64,000 bases of DNA from Euglena gracilis (lineage: Eukaryota > Euglenida > Euglenophyceae > Euglenales). Below the pieces are notes generated by a model. The model had not been told where the DNA came from and made no database searches. It worked only from the letters and a program-made list of their open reading frames with translations. Shown piece after piece: positions 1 to 11,349 of the stretch; position 1 is the first letter of the stretch; every line of letters starts with the position of its first letter. The translations under genes and the position numbers were made by a program. The stretch covers positions 52,011,386-52,075,385 of the forward strand of contig CP154956.1 of the NCBI GenBank assembly GCA_039621445.1. The letters run 5' to 3'.

Positions 1-440
1 GCGAGTGATATTTTGAAATTGCGAAGAGGGAAAAAAAAGTGCGACAAAATCAAAAATGAAAGGAGGAAGACGTGGTTGATGGGGACCATGTATGTATTTA
101 GTGACCCCCGTGGGGTGTGGGGGGCATTTTTCCCTGCCCAGACTTTTCTTCCCCCTTCGAAAACCCACTTACCCATGACCACCCGGGGGGTTTCCCCCCC
201 CCCCCCCCCAAACCCAGCCAAAATTCGCCGAAAACCTGAAAAAAATTCCGACCCGGCCTTTGGAAGGTAAAACCCTGACCCATGGCGCACCCCACCCCTG
301 TGGGGGCCCAGCAGTTAAACGGGGGGTGGGGTCAGACCCCAATGCGTTGAAAAAGTGGGTTTGGACCCCAATTTAGCCTTTTTCGCGCCATTGGAGATGT
401 CCTGGACAAATATGTTGTATGGAAGTCTTGCTCAACATTG

Positions 441-502
441 GATAGGGGTCAGGGTTAGGGTAGGCTAGGGTTTGGGAATAGGGTTAGGGTTAGGAACGGA
501 AG
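441..502 (+). repeat. Interstitial degenerate telomere-like repeat
   Basis: GGGTCAGGGTTAGGGTAGGC and GGGTTAGGGTTAGGAAC around an imperfect middle. TTAGGG is a common eukaryotic telomere unit; here it is short and imperfect and not at a sequence end. Confidence 0.6.
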
Positions 503-698
503 ACTATTGAGTTGAACTGAATAGAGGAATTAAGTAAAGTTTGGCTTTAAATTGGGCCTAATTTTGGCCTGAATTCAGGCCGAGTTTTTCTTGGTGCCAA
601 ACCTCCGAACTTCGGTCTGGCCATAACCCTGATCCCTTTATTTTACAACACCTAACTTTACTCCAAAAAAATAGAACTCAAAAGAATATATCAAGAAA

Positions 699-701
699 TT
701 G

Positions 702-758
<57 letters not shown>

Positions 759-1312
759 AGGATAACATATACATATACTTATACATATACATATACATAT
801 ACATATATATGTACATATGTACATATATGTATATATATGTATACATATATATATACATATACATATACATATGTACATATACATATGCATATATACATAT
901 ACATATACGTATATACATATACATATACATACACATATACATATACGTATGCATATACCTATACCTATACATATACCTATACATATACCTATTCATATAC
1001 ATATACATATACATCTACATCTACATCTACATCTACATATACATATACATATATGTGTATATATATGTATATACATATATATGCATATATATGTATATAT
1101 ACATATGTATATATACATATATATGCATATGTATATATACATATATACATATATATGTATATATATGTATACATATGTATATATGTATATATATGTATAT
1201 ATATGTATATATATGTATATATATACATATATATGTATATATACATATGTATGTATGTATATGCATATATGTATATATGTATATATTTATATATGTATGT
1301 ATGTATATATAT
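699..1312. repeat. Microsatellite block, ACATAT/TATATG
   Basis: Hexanucleotide ACATAT with variants (ACCTAT, ATCTAC), grading into TATATG repeats. The open frames of Tyr/Ile/His/Met dipeptides it creates are artefacts. Confidence 0.95.
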
Positions 1313-1316
1313 GGCA

Positions 1317-1362
1317 GGTGGGAAGTTTAATACCCCCCGGGGGGGGTATTAAACTTCCCACC
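1317..1362. repeat. Perfect GC hairpin (CCCCCC/GGGGGG core)
   Basis: GGTGGGAAGTTTAATACCCC followed by its inverted copy; arms of about 22 bases with no loop beyond the C/G run. The same hairpin recurs at 1619-1665. Confidence 0.85.
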
Positions 1363-1364
1363 AG

Positions 1365-1548
1365 GTTGGGCACCCCCGTTATTGAAGGTATAGGGTTAGG
1401 TGCGCTGTAGGGCTATGCTGATTTGCGCCAATTGGCCACGTTGCACTAATCGGCTATGTTGCGCAACATAGCCGATTAGCGCAATGTAGCCAATTAGCAC
1501 AAATCAGCATGTGCGCACCTAACCCTATACCTTCCATTAAGGGGTGTG
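1365..1548. repeat. Foldback element with CGCACCTAACCCTA arms
   Basis: One long palindrome: CACCCCCGTTATTGAAGGTA, TAGGGTTAGGTGCGC, ... GCTATGTTGCGCAACATAGC at the centre (about 1451-1470), and the mirrored arm ending GCGCACCTAACCCTATACCT. A second member lies at 15266-15396 and single arms at about 1904 and 13828. Confidence 0.8.
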
Positions 1549-1618
1549 TCCAAAAAAAAAAAAAGAAAAAAAAAAAAACAAAAAAAAAACAACAAAAAAA
1601 AAAAAAAAAAAACAACCT

Positions 1619-1665
1619 GGTGGGAAGTTTAATACCCCCCGGGGGGGGGTATTAAACTTCCCACC
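1619..1665. repeat. Second copy of the GTGGGAAGTTTAATACCCC hairpin
   Basis: Nearly identical to 1317-1362; the two flank the foldback element and an A-rich run. Confidence 0.85.
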
Positions 1666-1668
1666 CGC

Positions 1669-1845
1669 CTTATATATACATATACATATACATATACATA
1701 TGCATACATATACATATACATATATATACATATACATATATATGTATATATACATATATATGTACATATATACATATATACGTATATATGTATATATACA
1801 TATATACATATATACATATATATATATATATACATATAACCTAAT
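1669..1845. repeat. Microsatellite, ACATAT
   Basis: Same repeat type following the second hairpin. An A-rich run (1551-1613) precedes the hairpin. Confidence 0.9.
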
Positions 1846-1957
1846 ATATACCTATATACACCTAACACCCGTCTATAAGTTAGGCTTAACCCTAAGCTTA
1901 ACTCGCGCACCTAACCCTATTCCATAATTAACGCAAAAAAAATTATCTTGACCCCCA

Positions 1958-2000
1958 CTCCCCACTATATGCCCCCCCTGGGGGGTCATATAGTGGGGAG
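1958..2000. repeat. GC hairpin CTCCCCACTATATG/CATATAGTGGGGAG
   Basis: Inverted arms around CCCCCCTGGGGGG, next to a microsatellite. Same design as the other hairpins with a different arm sequence. Confidence 0.75.
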
Positions 2001-2005
2001 CTGCC

Positions 2006-2021
2006 ATATACATATATATAT

Positions 2022-2057
<36 letters not shown>

Positions 2058-2099
2058 GTTTCCATTACGTATACATATACATATACATATACCTATATT

Positions 2100-2168
<69 letters not shown>

Positions 2169-2169
2169 G

Positions 2170-2232
<63 letters not shown>

Positions 2233-2340
2233 GTACATATACATGTACATATACATATACATATACATATGCATATACATGTACATATACATATACATAT
2301 GCATATACATATGCATATACATATACATATACATATACAT
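2006..2340. repeat. Microsatellite, long ACATAT array
   Basis: About 55 nearly perfect copies directly after the hairpin at 1958-2000 and just before the first candidate exon at 2382. Confidence 0.95.
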
Positions 2341-2381
2341 AAGCAAATTCTACAACAAAATTTAATTTCATTTTAAGGTGA

Positions 2382-2716
2382 GACCGAGGAGGTGCTTGCC
2401 TGTGCCCAAGATGCTTTCAGCCCCATGGTACGGTTCCTATCACATGGTGTGACAATGACACACACCACGTCAATTGCATTTTCCCCGAAATGTGGTTTGT
2501 CAAGAACAAGAGTGGTTGCAAGGATTTCATTTTCGTGGACTCTGTGATTTTTCCTCTGGTTTTGCAGTGCTCCGGGGTCCTGGACAGCCTCGACGAGAAG
2601 GTTGGCCCGGCTGCAGAGGCGGAGAGCGCTGTTTCCCAGTATCTGCTGCGGATGGTACGAGAACGCCGCCCGGACGACCTGTTCATGGCTGCTCTGGAAG
2701 GGCCGAGGACAGTTAA
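2382..2716 (+). CDS. Candidate exon pair of an unassigned gene
   Basis: Two open stretches join in phase. The first (about 2382-2429) reads ETEEVLACAQDAFSPM, ending ATG|GTACGG. The second starts after TTTTGCAG at 2568 and reads CSGVLDSLDEKVGPAAEAES, AVSQYLLRMVRERRPDDLF, MAALEGPRT; a strong donor ATG|GTACGA at 2654 may end it earlier. Acidic, helical, not recognised. The upstream part of the gene would have to lie beyond the microsatellite block. Confidence 0.45.
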
Positions 2717-2935
2717 TTTTGACCCCTTGTGGGCGAAAGGAAGCCCGCAAAAAATCAAATAATTGAAACCCTCCAGCCTTGTGGTGGATCTGTGCATCTG
2801 TTTTTGAATTTATGTATTTGTGGACAATCTGTGCATCTTTATTTCTTCCTCATATCAATTTGTGCGATGATGGATATGTGGCTATATGAATACCATCCTG
2901 CCCCCCCCCAAACAAAGGTGTGTCTTCTTTTCAGA

Positions 2936-3400
2936 AACCTGAAGAAACATCTTTATCAATTGATACTGGCGATATCATGTGTTTGCAATTTCTATGCACA
3001 GCCCGCTTCCGTGCTCTTTTTTTTTGTCACGACAGACATTCAGCTCTAACCACTGGCAACACAACACTTTCTGGGACTGATGTCTTCTTCCTACACTTGG
3101 AATTGCAAGTTCAAACTTTTGTGCTTTCTCCCCTCCCTAATCCCACACATTCATCCAGAGTGGCATGCTGGTGGGCATTTGGAGGTTTATTTTGGGCTCG
3201 ACAATGTTAAAAATATTGGATCTCACCACCACTATGCAACAACCTCCTTTGACGCAATTTTCTTGATGTGTGTGTCCTTGATTTTGACCACACAGAAGTA
3301 ATAGAGGGTGGGTCATTTCACGGCCTCCACATTTTTGAGTGGGAGTCAGCCCATGATGGTGCACACGGCGCTGTAATGTCAAATTTCGCCAACTTTTCTC
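2936..3400 (+). CDS. Candidate exons of an unassigned gene
   Basis: Open pieces with acceptors: after TTTTCAG at 2936 (KPEETSLSIDTGDI), after CACGACAG near 3035 (HSALTTGNTTLSGTDVFFLH LELQ, donor CAA|GTTCAA), near 3163 (WHAGGHLEVYFGLDN) and after CCACACAG near 3297 (VIEGGSFHGLHIFEWESAHD GAHGA). The first two join in phase; the others do so only with assumptions. No family recognised. Confidence 0.35.
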
Positions 3401-3957
3401 GAAAAAAAAGGGGTCACCCTTTTTTGACAGCGGCGGGGGGCGATTGCAATTAAACCTGATTTCTAGTTCCAAGCTTGTACTTGCAATTTTCTTTTTGGAA
3501 GTTCTCGTTACCGAGCCTGGGCGTCGCTTGAAAAAAATTGACCCGGCCTTATTTCAGCCTTTAAGCTGTGCCACCCGGGGTGGGGGGCGGCCCTGACACG
3601 ATGCACTGCACAGAGCAGTTTTGGAAAACTGCCAGCAACCATGGGAACCTTCATCAAGGTTGCATTAAAAAAAAAGCTTTGGGTGGTTCTTGGCATATGC
3701 TCCAGATCCATCCATCGCTCCACCTCAGTCATCTCAGTCCATCGATCAATACACATCTTTTACCGAGACTGGAATTGCAGAAAAACACAACAAAGCCCGC
3801 ACGCCATATGGCACCCAGTCACAAAATGCATTGAGGAGGGTGAAAGCTGAAACACCTCATTTCAGAAAATTGTTCCGATGGGGGACAGGACACCGATGTA
3901 ACAAATCTGTGCAAATCTCGCTGATCCAACATTCTTTTTTTTGTGCTGCCTCGCAGG

Positions 3958-4302
3958 ATGTTCCGACCTTTTCTTCGTGGAGATGGCGCTTGCCAAATGC
4001 TGCGGAAGGTCGCCTCCTTCGTTCTTCTTTGTGGATGTGTCTGTGGGGTGATACTGATGACACCACTGTGGCATGTTTATTATGTGGTGGATCACCCATC
4101 TGGAGCGCGGTATCCTCATCTCGAAGTTGGCTTGACTGCAGGTGTGCAATGGTTTTCCTTCAGAAATGTCATGATGTGGAACGCAGCGTTCAGTGACTTT
4201 GCTGAGGGGTTGCTGAAGGCAAAAATATTGAGAGCTCCACTTTTTTCACACCCCCAATCTGCAAGTAGCGTCGCTGAGCATGCAGTCCACAGCGTCAAGG
4301 TA
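3958..4302 (+). CDS. Candidate exon region of an unassigned gene
   Basis: After GCCTCGCAG a frame open for over 110 codons reads MLRKVASFVLLCGCVCGVIL (one hydrophobic stretch), then HPSGARYPHLEVGL, NVMMWNAAFSDFAEGLLKAK and SASSVAEHAVHSVK, with a good donor AAG|GTAATG at 4301. Probably more than one exon; frame not settled. Confidence 0.35.
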
Positions 4303-4489
4303 ATGTTTTTGCATCCATACTCTGATATTGGCACGAAACACAGGACACAATACAAATGTTCCCTGAATTTTTTAGAAATCTCATTTGTGAGACAAAAAAA
4401 TACAGTGAACAAATGGGCTTGCTGGCCTGAGTTGTTGGCGAACAAAAACATGTGAAGTCTCAATCAGAAACAATTTGAGTTGTTTTTGA

Positions 4490-4935
4490 TTGAGTTGTTT
4501 TGTTTTTAAGACCCCCAATTAATCCCCCCGGAAGGATACGGGCCTGATGGGGTTATTATCCCTGGAAAAAAAATGTCATATGAGGCGTTGTCATTTTAAG
4601 ACCTTTAAAGCTTTGATTAATTTAATTTAAGCTTTAATTTAAGGCTTTACCAAGACTCTCGTTGGGTTCGGCTGAGAAGGGACTCCAATGGTTGGACAGA
4701 GCAGAGCAGCCAATATGCCTTTCCTTTGCACAACATGGGGCATATTGTTTCAGCAGAAAATAAAAATTTTCATCGCTATCAATTCCCTTGTCCAGTCAAC
4801 CTCCCTGTACAATCCAGGAGTGCATGATTCCAACTGTGGCAAATGGACTGATCCAAGGGGATCCGTGGACAGAAGCGGAGCCCGCATGCTTCAAGTCCTT
4901 GCGACATCAAACGTAGGTGATGAGCTTCTGACGGG
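4490..4935. repeat. Dispersed duplicate, copy 1
   Basis: Shared blocks with 6275-6540 in the same order: CCCCAATTAATCCCCC, ATATGAGGCGTTGTCATTTT, GACAGAGCAGAGCCAATATG, CATGGGGCATATTGTT, ACATCAAACGTAGGTGATGA. A frame here (SVDRSGARMLQVLATSNVGD) is lost in the other copy. Confidence 0.7.
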
Positions 4936-4949
4936 GTGGTGATTTCATC

Positions 4950-7900
4950 CACATCTGCACTGAAGTTGGCTTATTCGGCGTTTTTCCCCCTTGTCACTCT
5001 TCTGCATCTTTGGGGAAGTTTCCCACCTTTGTTGTTTTCTTTTGGGGGGGGGGGTGGGCATTTTTTGGACACTTTTGCTCACTTTCCACTGAGGGTTGTA
5101 ATGACCACTTTTCAAAGATTTCCACACAATATACAACCCATTGTTATAGTCACCAATTGTTGATTGACAAGGATTCATCTATTGTCTCCCCATCCGGGGT
5201 TGTTCAGACTTGTCGGGTTTTTGGGCACATCTTTCGTAATTGACATTTGTTGTCCAAAAAAACGGACAGGGTAGGTTGATCAGCACCACATTTCCATACC
5301 CCCAGACAAATTACGGAATATTGGTTTCCTCACATTCGGGAAGGTCATTTCGTCTTGCTCACACATGGAATATTTTGAAGTTTTTTGGGTACAGAGGTAT
5401 TTTATTTTTCGTTCCAAATTTGAATAAAGCCGATTTTTCATCACATGATTACAGGTTCGCTACATTTTGTGAGTTTTCGCTATGACGAGTCAGAGACCAC
5501 ATCAATTACACAGATATTCTATTTTCGGGGAATTCACCTTTACATTTTTTTTTGGTTCCATTACGCCACCACTCCGTTGAATAATTTACTTTTCAGTCAC
5601 CTTTTTGACATGGAATTGGCTGACAAATCCAACTTTCACAGGAAGTGTTTTAAAACTCGTTTTTAAACCTTTTTCCTCCCCGTGGGAAATGATTTTTTTT
5701 TTTTACGACTGGGCACCATGGAAAAAATTTTCACCCGGTCTTTGCTTTAAGTTTTTGACAACTCCAAGTTGAAATCATTCCCATGTGCGTGCGTTTCATT
5801 CAACCTTTGGGACACCGATACAAATCTGCAATGCTCGCACCATGACGTTGTGGATTTCTTATAGTGATACCCAAATAATTCGTTCATCTTCTCATCTGTT
5901 TACCGATTTGACAAATGAATGAATTATTTGAAAGGGAAGTTTGCTTGTGCAATGCTGTCCCCTTTTTCGTTTGTTTATATCTGCATGGGTCGTCAATGCA
6001 GATGCGTCACAATGCATTATGCATCGTTTTTTTGCACTGTGGGTTTCCTGACACCCACTACAAATGTTCCCTTTATTATTTTTTGCTCTATCTCTATCTC
6101 AGTTAGTTGCTTGGAGGTGTGCCTGAGTTGGGACTTGCAGTCACTTGAGTTTTTGAAGTTGTTTCCACACCCCCACGCTGGGATACAGGCCTGAATGTTA
6201 TTTGCATTTTATACTGATTTATAGCATTTACCATGACAATTAAATTGACTTGTTATAATAAGCTTTCATACAATTTTGAGTCGTTTTGAAGAACCCCAAT
6301 TAATCCCCCAATATTCCTTATCCCTCAATATATGAGGCATTGTATTTTAAGACTTTAAAGCTTGACTAATATTTTAAGTCCAGTTCTCCCTGGGTTCACG
6401 TTGGACAGAGCGGAGCCAATGTACCTTTGCATGGGGCATATTGTTGTGGCAGAAAATAGGCTGATCCAAGTGTCCGTGGACAATTCAGGAGTGCTTGAAG
6501 TCCTTTTACAACATCAAACGTAGGTGATGAGCTTCTTGACAGAGCTTCCTTCTCTCACACTTCGCTTTCAGCACTTGGTTGTGCATTATTGGCGTGGCTT
6601 GATGGCCGCCTTCTGCTTTGGCACAAACCTCTGTGGACGTTGTTTGTTTAAATTTTATTTTTTTTTCCAGGTGTTTTTCTGCTTCCTGGATGTCATTTTT
6701 TCCCTATGACAGTGGAGGTCAAAGAGTCGTTGGTCAATGTCCGACCCCACTACATCCCAACTGCCCTGACAACATGGTTTTTGGCATGTCAAAAATTATA
6801 TATTTTTGATGCTTGGGTGAATAAAAATTGCAAAAAAACCCATGCTTTGGAATTGCAGCCAAGAAACTTTCCCCAAGCAGTGGAGGTGGTTTAGGCCATT
6901 CTCTCGGTCAGTACGTAATCTTTGCAATAATCTTTCAGTGGTTTGTGAATGCTTCCCTGCTTCTCAACTTTGATAATATACTGGTTCATTTCTGCCTTTA
7001 ATTAATTACCACTGTCAATGGTAGAATTGATGACGGGGCATTCAGATTCAGTACTTTTCTCTATGGAGGTTTCGAGATGGATGGGGGGAGGGTAATTGAA
7101 ACCACAATTTTTTGCAATCTCTTCAATTTCCGCAATTTTATTGGTTACAGTTTCCGCAGTTTCCTCTCAAATGAACCATTCTAATGGCTGATTTGTGTAT
7201 ACCGACCAAAATTATATTTTGAGCTTGAATGAAGCCTCCAAAACGGGACTTCTTAGGCAAGAGAAGAATGCAAACAATAGGAGAGCAGCGTGAAGAGGTG
7301 TTGTCCACAAAGCGGAGGAGTTGTGAGTTATGTCAGAAAAGAACAAATTAAGTGTGCATATGAACACCAAGGTTTTCAAGTCAGCTGACACATCCATTTA
7401 TTTTCCCATGTATTGTGCCTCATTTCAGACTGAAATACTGGGGGTGAAGGGCACCTTTGACCTAAAGAGAAAAGGATAAAACCTGGAAGTGCTGTTTGTA
7501 TTTATGTTTCAGGGTTTAAAATGATTTTGCATATGCTCAACCGCCGATTCCCAAATTCAGGCCCAGAAACCTGGTCTTTTAGTTGCATTCAAAATTCTAC
7601 AAAAAACCTCTGATTTAAGGGTTTTTAAGCTTCAGTAACGCCGAACCCTCTAAATGGCACGTGTGTGAAGCTGCACAAGTGGTTGGTGGTTTGCGTAGAT
7701 CCGCAAAACTGACCAAACTTTGACCAAAATTCGCGCATTTGCACAAACCAACCACTGTGCAATTTCCCAAACATGCCAATTTCAGCTTCTACAGGTGGCC
7801 GTTTGCACATTTGTCAAATGGTCATTGTGCACATTTGTACACACCGAATGTTGAACTCTGACTAAGTTGAAGTTTCAGGGCATGGTGTCAGGTTGAGTCC

Positions 7901-8090
7901 CACCTCCTCAAATCTTTCCAGTAACATCCCATGTTGAATAGGAATCCACTGGAAGGAAGGTTCCCCAACACACGTACTGGGTTATGTGCCCCGTATGTTG
8001 TGGTGACACCTGTTCTTCGGCACTCTAACTGGCAAAGCCCCTGCTTCCATCTCCCCGTCCTGCCGCACCAGTCCACATCCTGATCACACA
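4950..8090. other. No gene recognised
   Basis: AT-rich sequence with only short open frames, the 6.3 kb duplicate, and T-runs followed by CAG that could be stray acceptors (for example 6656-6670). No exon could be supported here. Confidence 0.5.
6275..6540. repeat. Dispersed duplicate, copy 2 (shorter)
   Basis: Same blocks as 4490-4935 with deletions: CCCCAATTAATCCCCCA, ATATGAGGCATTGTATTTTA, GGACAGAGCGGAGCCAATGT, ACATCAAACGTAGGTGATGA. Likely an old non-autonomous element or local duplication. Confidence 0.7.
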
Positions 8091-8116
8091 ATTTAGGTTT
8101 CGGCGTGCCACTTTCA

Positions 8117-8450
8117 GAAAAAATATTGATTTGTAAAAATGTGCGCACCGACAAAGGGAAAATCCTTTGGTGCAAGTTATGCCGCTCAAGCACATTGTGG
8201 GCAAAACGGCCCATATCGGGCAATGGCATTGGATTTTGGGGGAGAAATGAACCGACATACATATTTTTAAAAAATTTTTTGAACCGATGTAATAAAATAG
8301 CATGCTACTGAGTGTATAGCGTTCCTTGGTTTGCCACTCTTCATATTCTCTCCTCCGTTTGCAGGACCCCTGACCACAAGAGCACCTTTCCTGCTGAAGT
8401 CCAGAAGGTTCTGTTTTGTGAATGGTCCTTTCTGCATGAGCTGTGCCAAA
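8117..8450 (+). CDS. Candidate cysteine-rich exons
   Basis: After GCCACTTTCAG at 8117 an open stretch reads LICKNVRTDKGKILWCKLCR. After CGTTTGCAG at 8364 another reads APFLLKSRRFCFVNGPFCMS CAKC. Both have CxxC pairs and precede the cysteine/histidine-rich frame at 9.1 kb, so they may be parts of one zinc-binding protein. An alternative frame of the second stretch (FPAEVQKVLFCEWSFLHELC) is equally open. Confidence 0.3.
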
Positions 8451-9074
8451 TGTCAAAATGTTTGAAGTGATTGATCAAATCAGAAGTGAACAAACTAAAA
8501 TTGAACAGAACGAAATTCATTCCATCTCTGAATCCTGATTCACACTGAATTCTCAGCTGTAATTGTACAAATGGTCCTTTTTTTGCTCCAGTGGGCCACC
8601 CCATGTATTAAAGTGAACAAACAACCTCAGCACATCTTCCCAGGTGCAATCATGGATTGGCAGCAATCCAGACCAGGGTCCACTCCTTCCAAAGAAGCCC
8701 CACCCTCGGGATTTTGACCCAAGTCCTAAATTGCAGCTTCCCCCCTAAAAGGGGAGTTTCTATCTCAACCTAATGGAAACACCACCCCTGAGGATGGTCC
8801 AACAGGGGGAAAACATTGGGGAAAAACCCCAATCCAGGTGGGTAACATTTTTTCAGCCCAAATTTTGAGGTGAAACTCCAAGTCAGTAATGGTCCAGTCC
8901 GGACCCCCCCCTGCCAGGTCTTTCCTAAAAAATGGATCCTTTTTGCGCCTTGCATTTAAACTTTATTTTGCAGGATTTTACACAAAAGGTTCCATTGCAT
9001 TGCATCAAATTGCATCTTGGTCGGTTTGAGTGACTAAAAATTTTGGTTTGGTGCATTTTTCCAGGCTAAAGTTT

Positions 9075-9378
9075 TTTCCATCTTTGCTATTCCAATGTTC
9101 ACATTGGGGGTTCCCGCCGGACCTGCCCTTATATCGAACCCCCGCCTCCACATAAAGATGCCCGTAACTGTGTTTTTTGCGCAGAAGCTCACACAATTCA
9201 GCAATGCAAATTTATCTCTCTCTTTGACCCCCTTCGTTCGGACTCTTTTCCCTCCACCAGCCCGCCTCTGAGCCACCGCATCAATACACTGGCTGCTCAG
9301 TTGGTTGACAATCAGCCGGAAGGGACACCGATTCTGGTGTGTCGAGCTTGTTCCCTCCCTTTACCCCAAATTATTTGA
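9075..9378 (+). CDS. Cysteine/histidine-rich open frame without internal start codon
   Basis: About 100 codons are open to a TGA at 9376-9378, with no methionine. It reads CYSNVHIGGSRRTCPYIEPP, PPHKDARNCVFCAEAHTIQQ CKF, then LSHRINTLAAQLVDNQPEGT PILVCRACS. The spacing C-x2-C-x3-H-x4-C is one residue short of a CCHC zinc knuckle, and a later CxxC follows. It is probably an exon (an acceptor CCACCAG at 9261 would split it). Function unknown; an old retroelement gag remnant is one possibility. Confidence 0.4.
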
Positions 9379-9675
9379 CATCTGGTTTTGGGATGATGAG
9401 CATTGCCTAAGAAAATTTGCCCCCACCCTGGAGGGGTTCCTCCAGTCAGCAGCCTTTTGCCAGCCCCCGCCCCCCCCCCCCCCCGATCAACAAAGTTTTT
9501 TTTATTTCCAGCCGCCTTTCAGGTAGGTGGCTGGACAGTAACATATTTTTCGCTCTTTGGGGTGTAGAAATGGCCAAAAATCGGTCGAGAATGTGCCACA
9601 ATGGGTCGGAAAAGAGTTGGCCATGGCAAATTTGAGGTCAAAGAATCTATTTTTCTTTTTTACATGATTGGCAGA

Positions 9676-9983
9676 CAGGGGTTTTTTTTAGTCTTGGAAC
9701 CCCTCCCCCAGGGGGGGGGGAGGGGGGGGGTGGGTGGGTCCCTTGGACCCCCTCCCCCCCCCCCCGGGGAGTGGGGGTAGGGGCTGGTGGGTATATCTTT
9801 TTCAGCGCCAAAGGCGCCGAAAATTTTGAAAAAGGTGCTATTTTTGGCGTTGTTTGACCATTTTCGGGCAAAAGTGGGTGGGTCCCCCGGGACCCCCCCC
9901 CCCTGGGGGGCCAGGGGGTGGGTGGGTGGGTGGGTGCTGACCCCCACGCCCCCCCTCCCCCCCTGGTCTTAAATAAACCCCTG
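9676..9983. mobile_element. GC-rich TIR element, copy 1
   Basis: Ends CAGGGGTTTTTTTTAGTCTT and (inverted) CAGGGGTTTATTTAAGACC. Inside are G and C runs and a core with GGCGCCAAAGGCGCC followed by TTTTTGGC. About 308 bases, MITE-like. A second copy lies 800 bases downstream. Confidence 0.65.
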
Positions 9984-10117
9984 TTGGCAGTTTTCTGGGT
10001 TTTTTCCAGCCAGCCCAAATTTTCCACCTGGTCCCAAATTTTCTAAGCTCGTTGGGGCGTCCAGCTCAGAAAATTCAAGGGTCTTTAAGCAACACCCTGC
10101 TGTCGTTTTCCCTGGCT

Positions 10118-10190
10118 GTTTGTCAGGCCACAACCAAACTCAGTCCCACCCACCTGGTGATGCTTCTTTCCTCTGCGTTGGGAGGTGTGC
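10118..10190 (+). CDS. Short candidate exon
   Basis: After CTGTTTGTCAG it reads ATTKLSPTHLVMLLSSALG up to a GGAG|GTGTGC donor. Helical; no family. It sits between the two copies of the GC-rich TIR element. Confidence 0.3.
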
Positions 10191-10484
10191 ACATTTCCCA
10201 TTTGTCAATGATGTTTTTTTGTGCCAATGGGTGGATTCTGACAAGGCGCAGTCACATGGGTTAAGGCCAAAGTGCAAAAATCAGAGGGAAAAAAGTCCTG
10301 AGCCTTTCCTCCATTTGTTTTAGGGCCCTCTGCATCATGCTGGGCCATAATTAAGATCAAGTGCTCAACCAATGACCAATGACACGGATCAGGCTGTATT
10401 TTAGTCGGGTGCCGACCCCACCCCAGGGGGGGTGCCTGCCTGGGCAGGCACTCCCGATCTGACCCCGGGGGGGGGGGGGGGGGG

Positions 10485-10788
10485 CAGGGTTTTTTTTTTT
10501 AGTCTTGGACCCCAGGAGGGGGGGAGGGGGGGGAGGGACGTGGGTGGGTCCGGCCGAGCCCCCCCCCCCCCCCGAGGGGGTCCCCCTGGAGGGGGGTCCC
10601 CCCGGGGGTCCCCCTGGAGGGGGGTGGGATATATTTTTTGGCGCCTTCGGCGCCGAAAAAGTGCTATTTCAGCACTTTTCGCGATTTTTTGGCCATTTTT
10701 TTGTAGGGTCCCCGGACCCCGGGGGGCCCACCAGGGGGGTGGGTGGGGGGGACCCCCCCTCCCCCCCCGGTCTTAAAAAAAACCCCTG
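10485..10788. mobile_element. GC-rich TIR element, copy 2
   Basis: CAGGGTTTTTTTTTTAGTCT at the left, GGTCTTAAAAAAAACCCCTG at the right, with core GGCGCCTTCGGCGCCGAAAA. About 304 bases and the same layout as copy 1. A lone right end is seen near 61250. Confidence 0.65.
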
Positions 10789-11349
10789 GGGAGGCACACG
10801 GCCAGAAGTGCCCTAGCACAGACCCCGGCACCGAAGGCGCCGGGGAGCCAAAAATGGCCTGTTTTCAAAGGAATGTGCCTGGGCACAGGCTGAAATCCGA
10901 CCCGGGGGGGGGGTATTGCCTGCCTGGGCAGGCACTCATAGGCACTCCGGACCCCTCCCTCCGGGGTTGGTAAAAAAAAAAACAGCCTGACCTGGATCAG
11001 TCATGTGGGATCAGTCATGTGGTGTCGCATTTATCTTCCTTGGCTCCTTCCCAAGAAAAGCACACACCATTTTGTACGTTTTCTGTTTTTCTGTGTTTTG
11101 TTGAAGGGCCCTTCTCCAGCAAAGGCCTCATGGCAGGTTAAAATGATATCTTTGTTATTTTTCACTTTTTTTTTGCTCATGCTGGGTTGATGTGTGTTTG
11201 TACGCTTGCAAATGCCTCATGCGCAGGGAGAAAACACCCTGCAGGTGCAAACAAAACGTTTGTGTTGAATGAGTGAATTTTTGAGAAAAATCAACCATCA
11301 TTTCCGTATAGATGAAACAAAATCTTGCGTATCTGTTTTTCTCATCCTG

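Noticed and set aside
699-1410. Tyr/Ile/His/Met dipeptide frames up to 217 codons
   Set aside because: Produced by ACATAT/TATATG repeats.
3297-3380. Resemblance of ESAHDGAHGA to a copper-binding histidine motif (tyrosinase-like)
   Set aside because: Only a few residues match and no second copper motif is seen.
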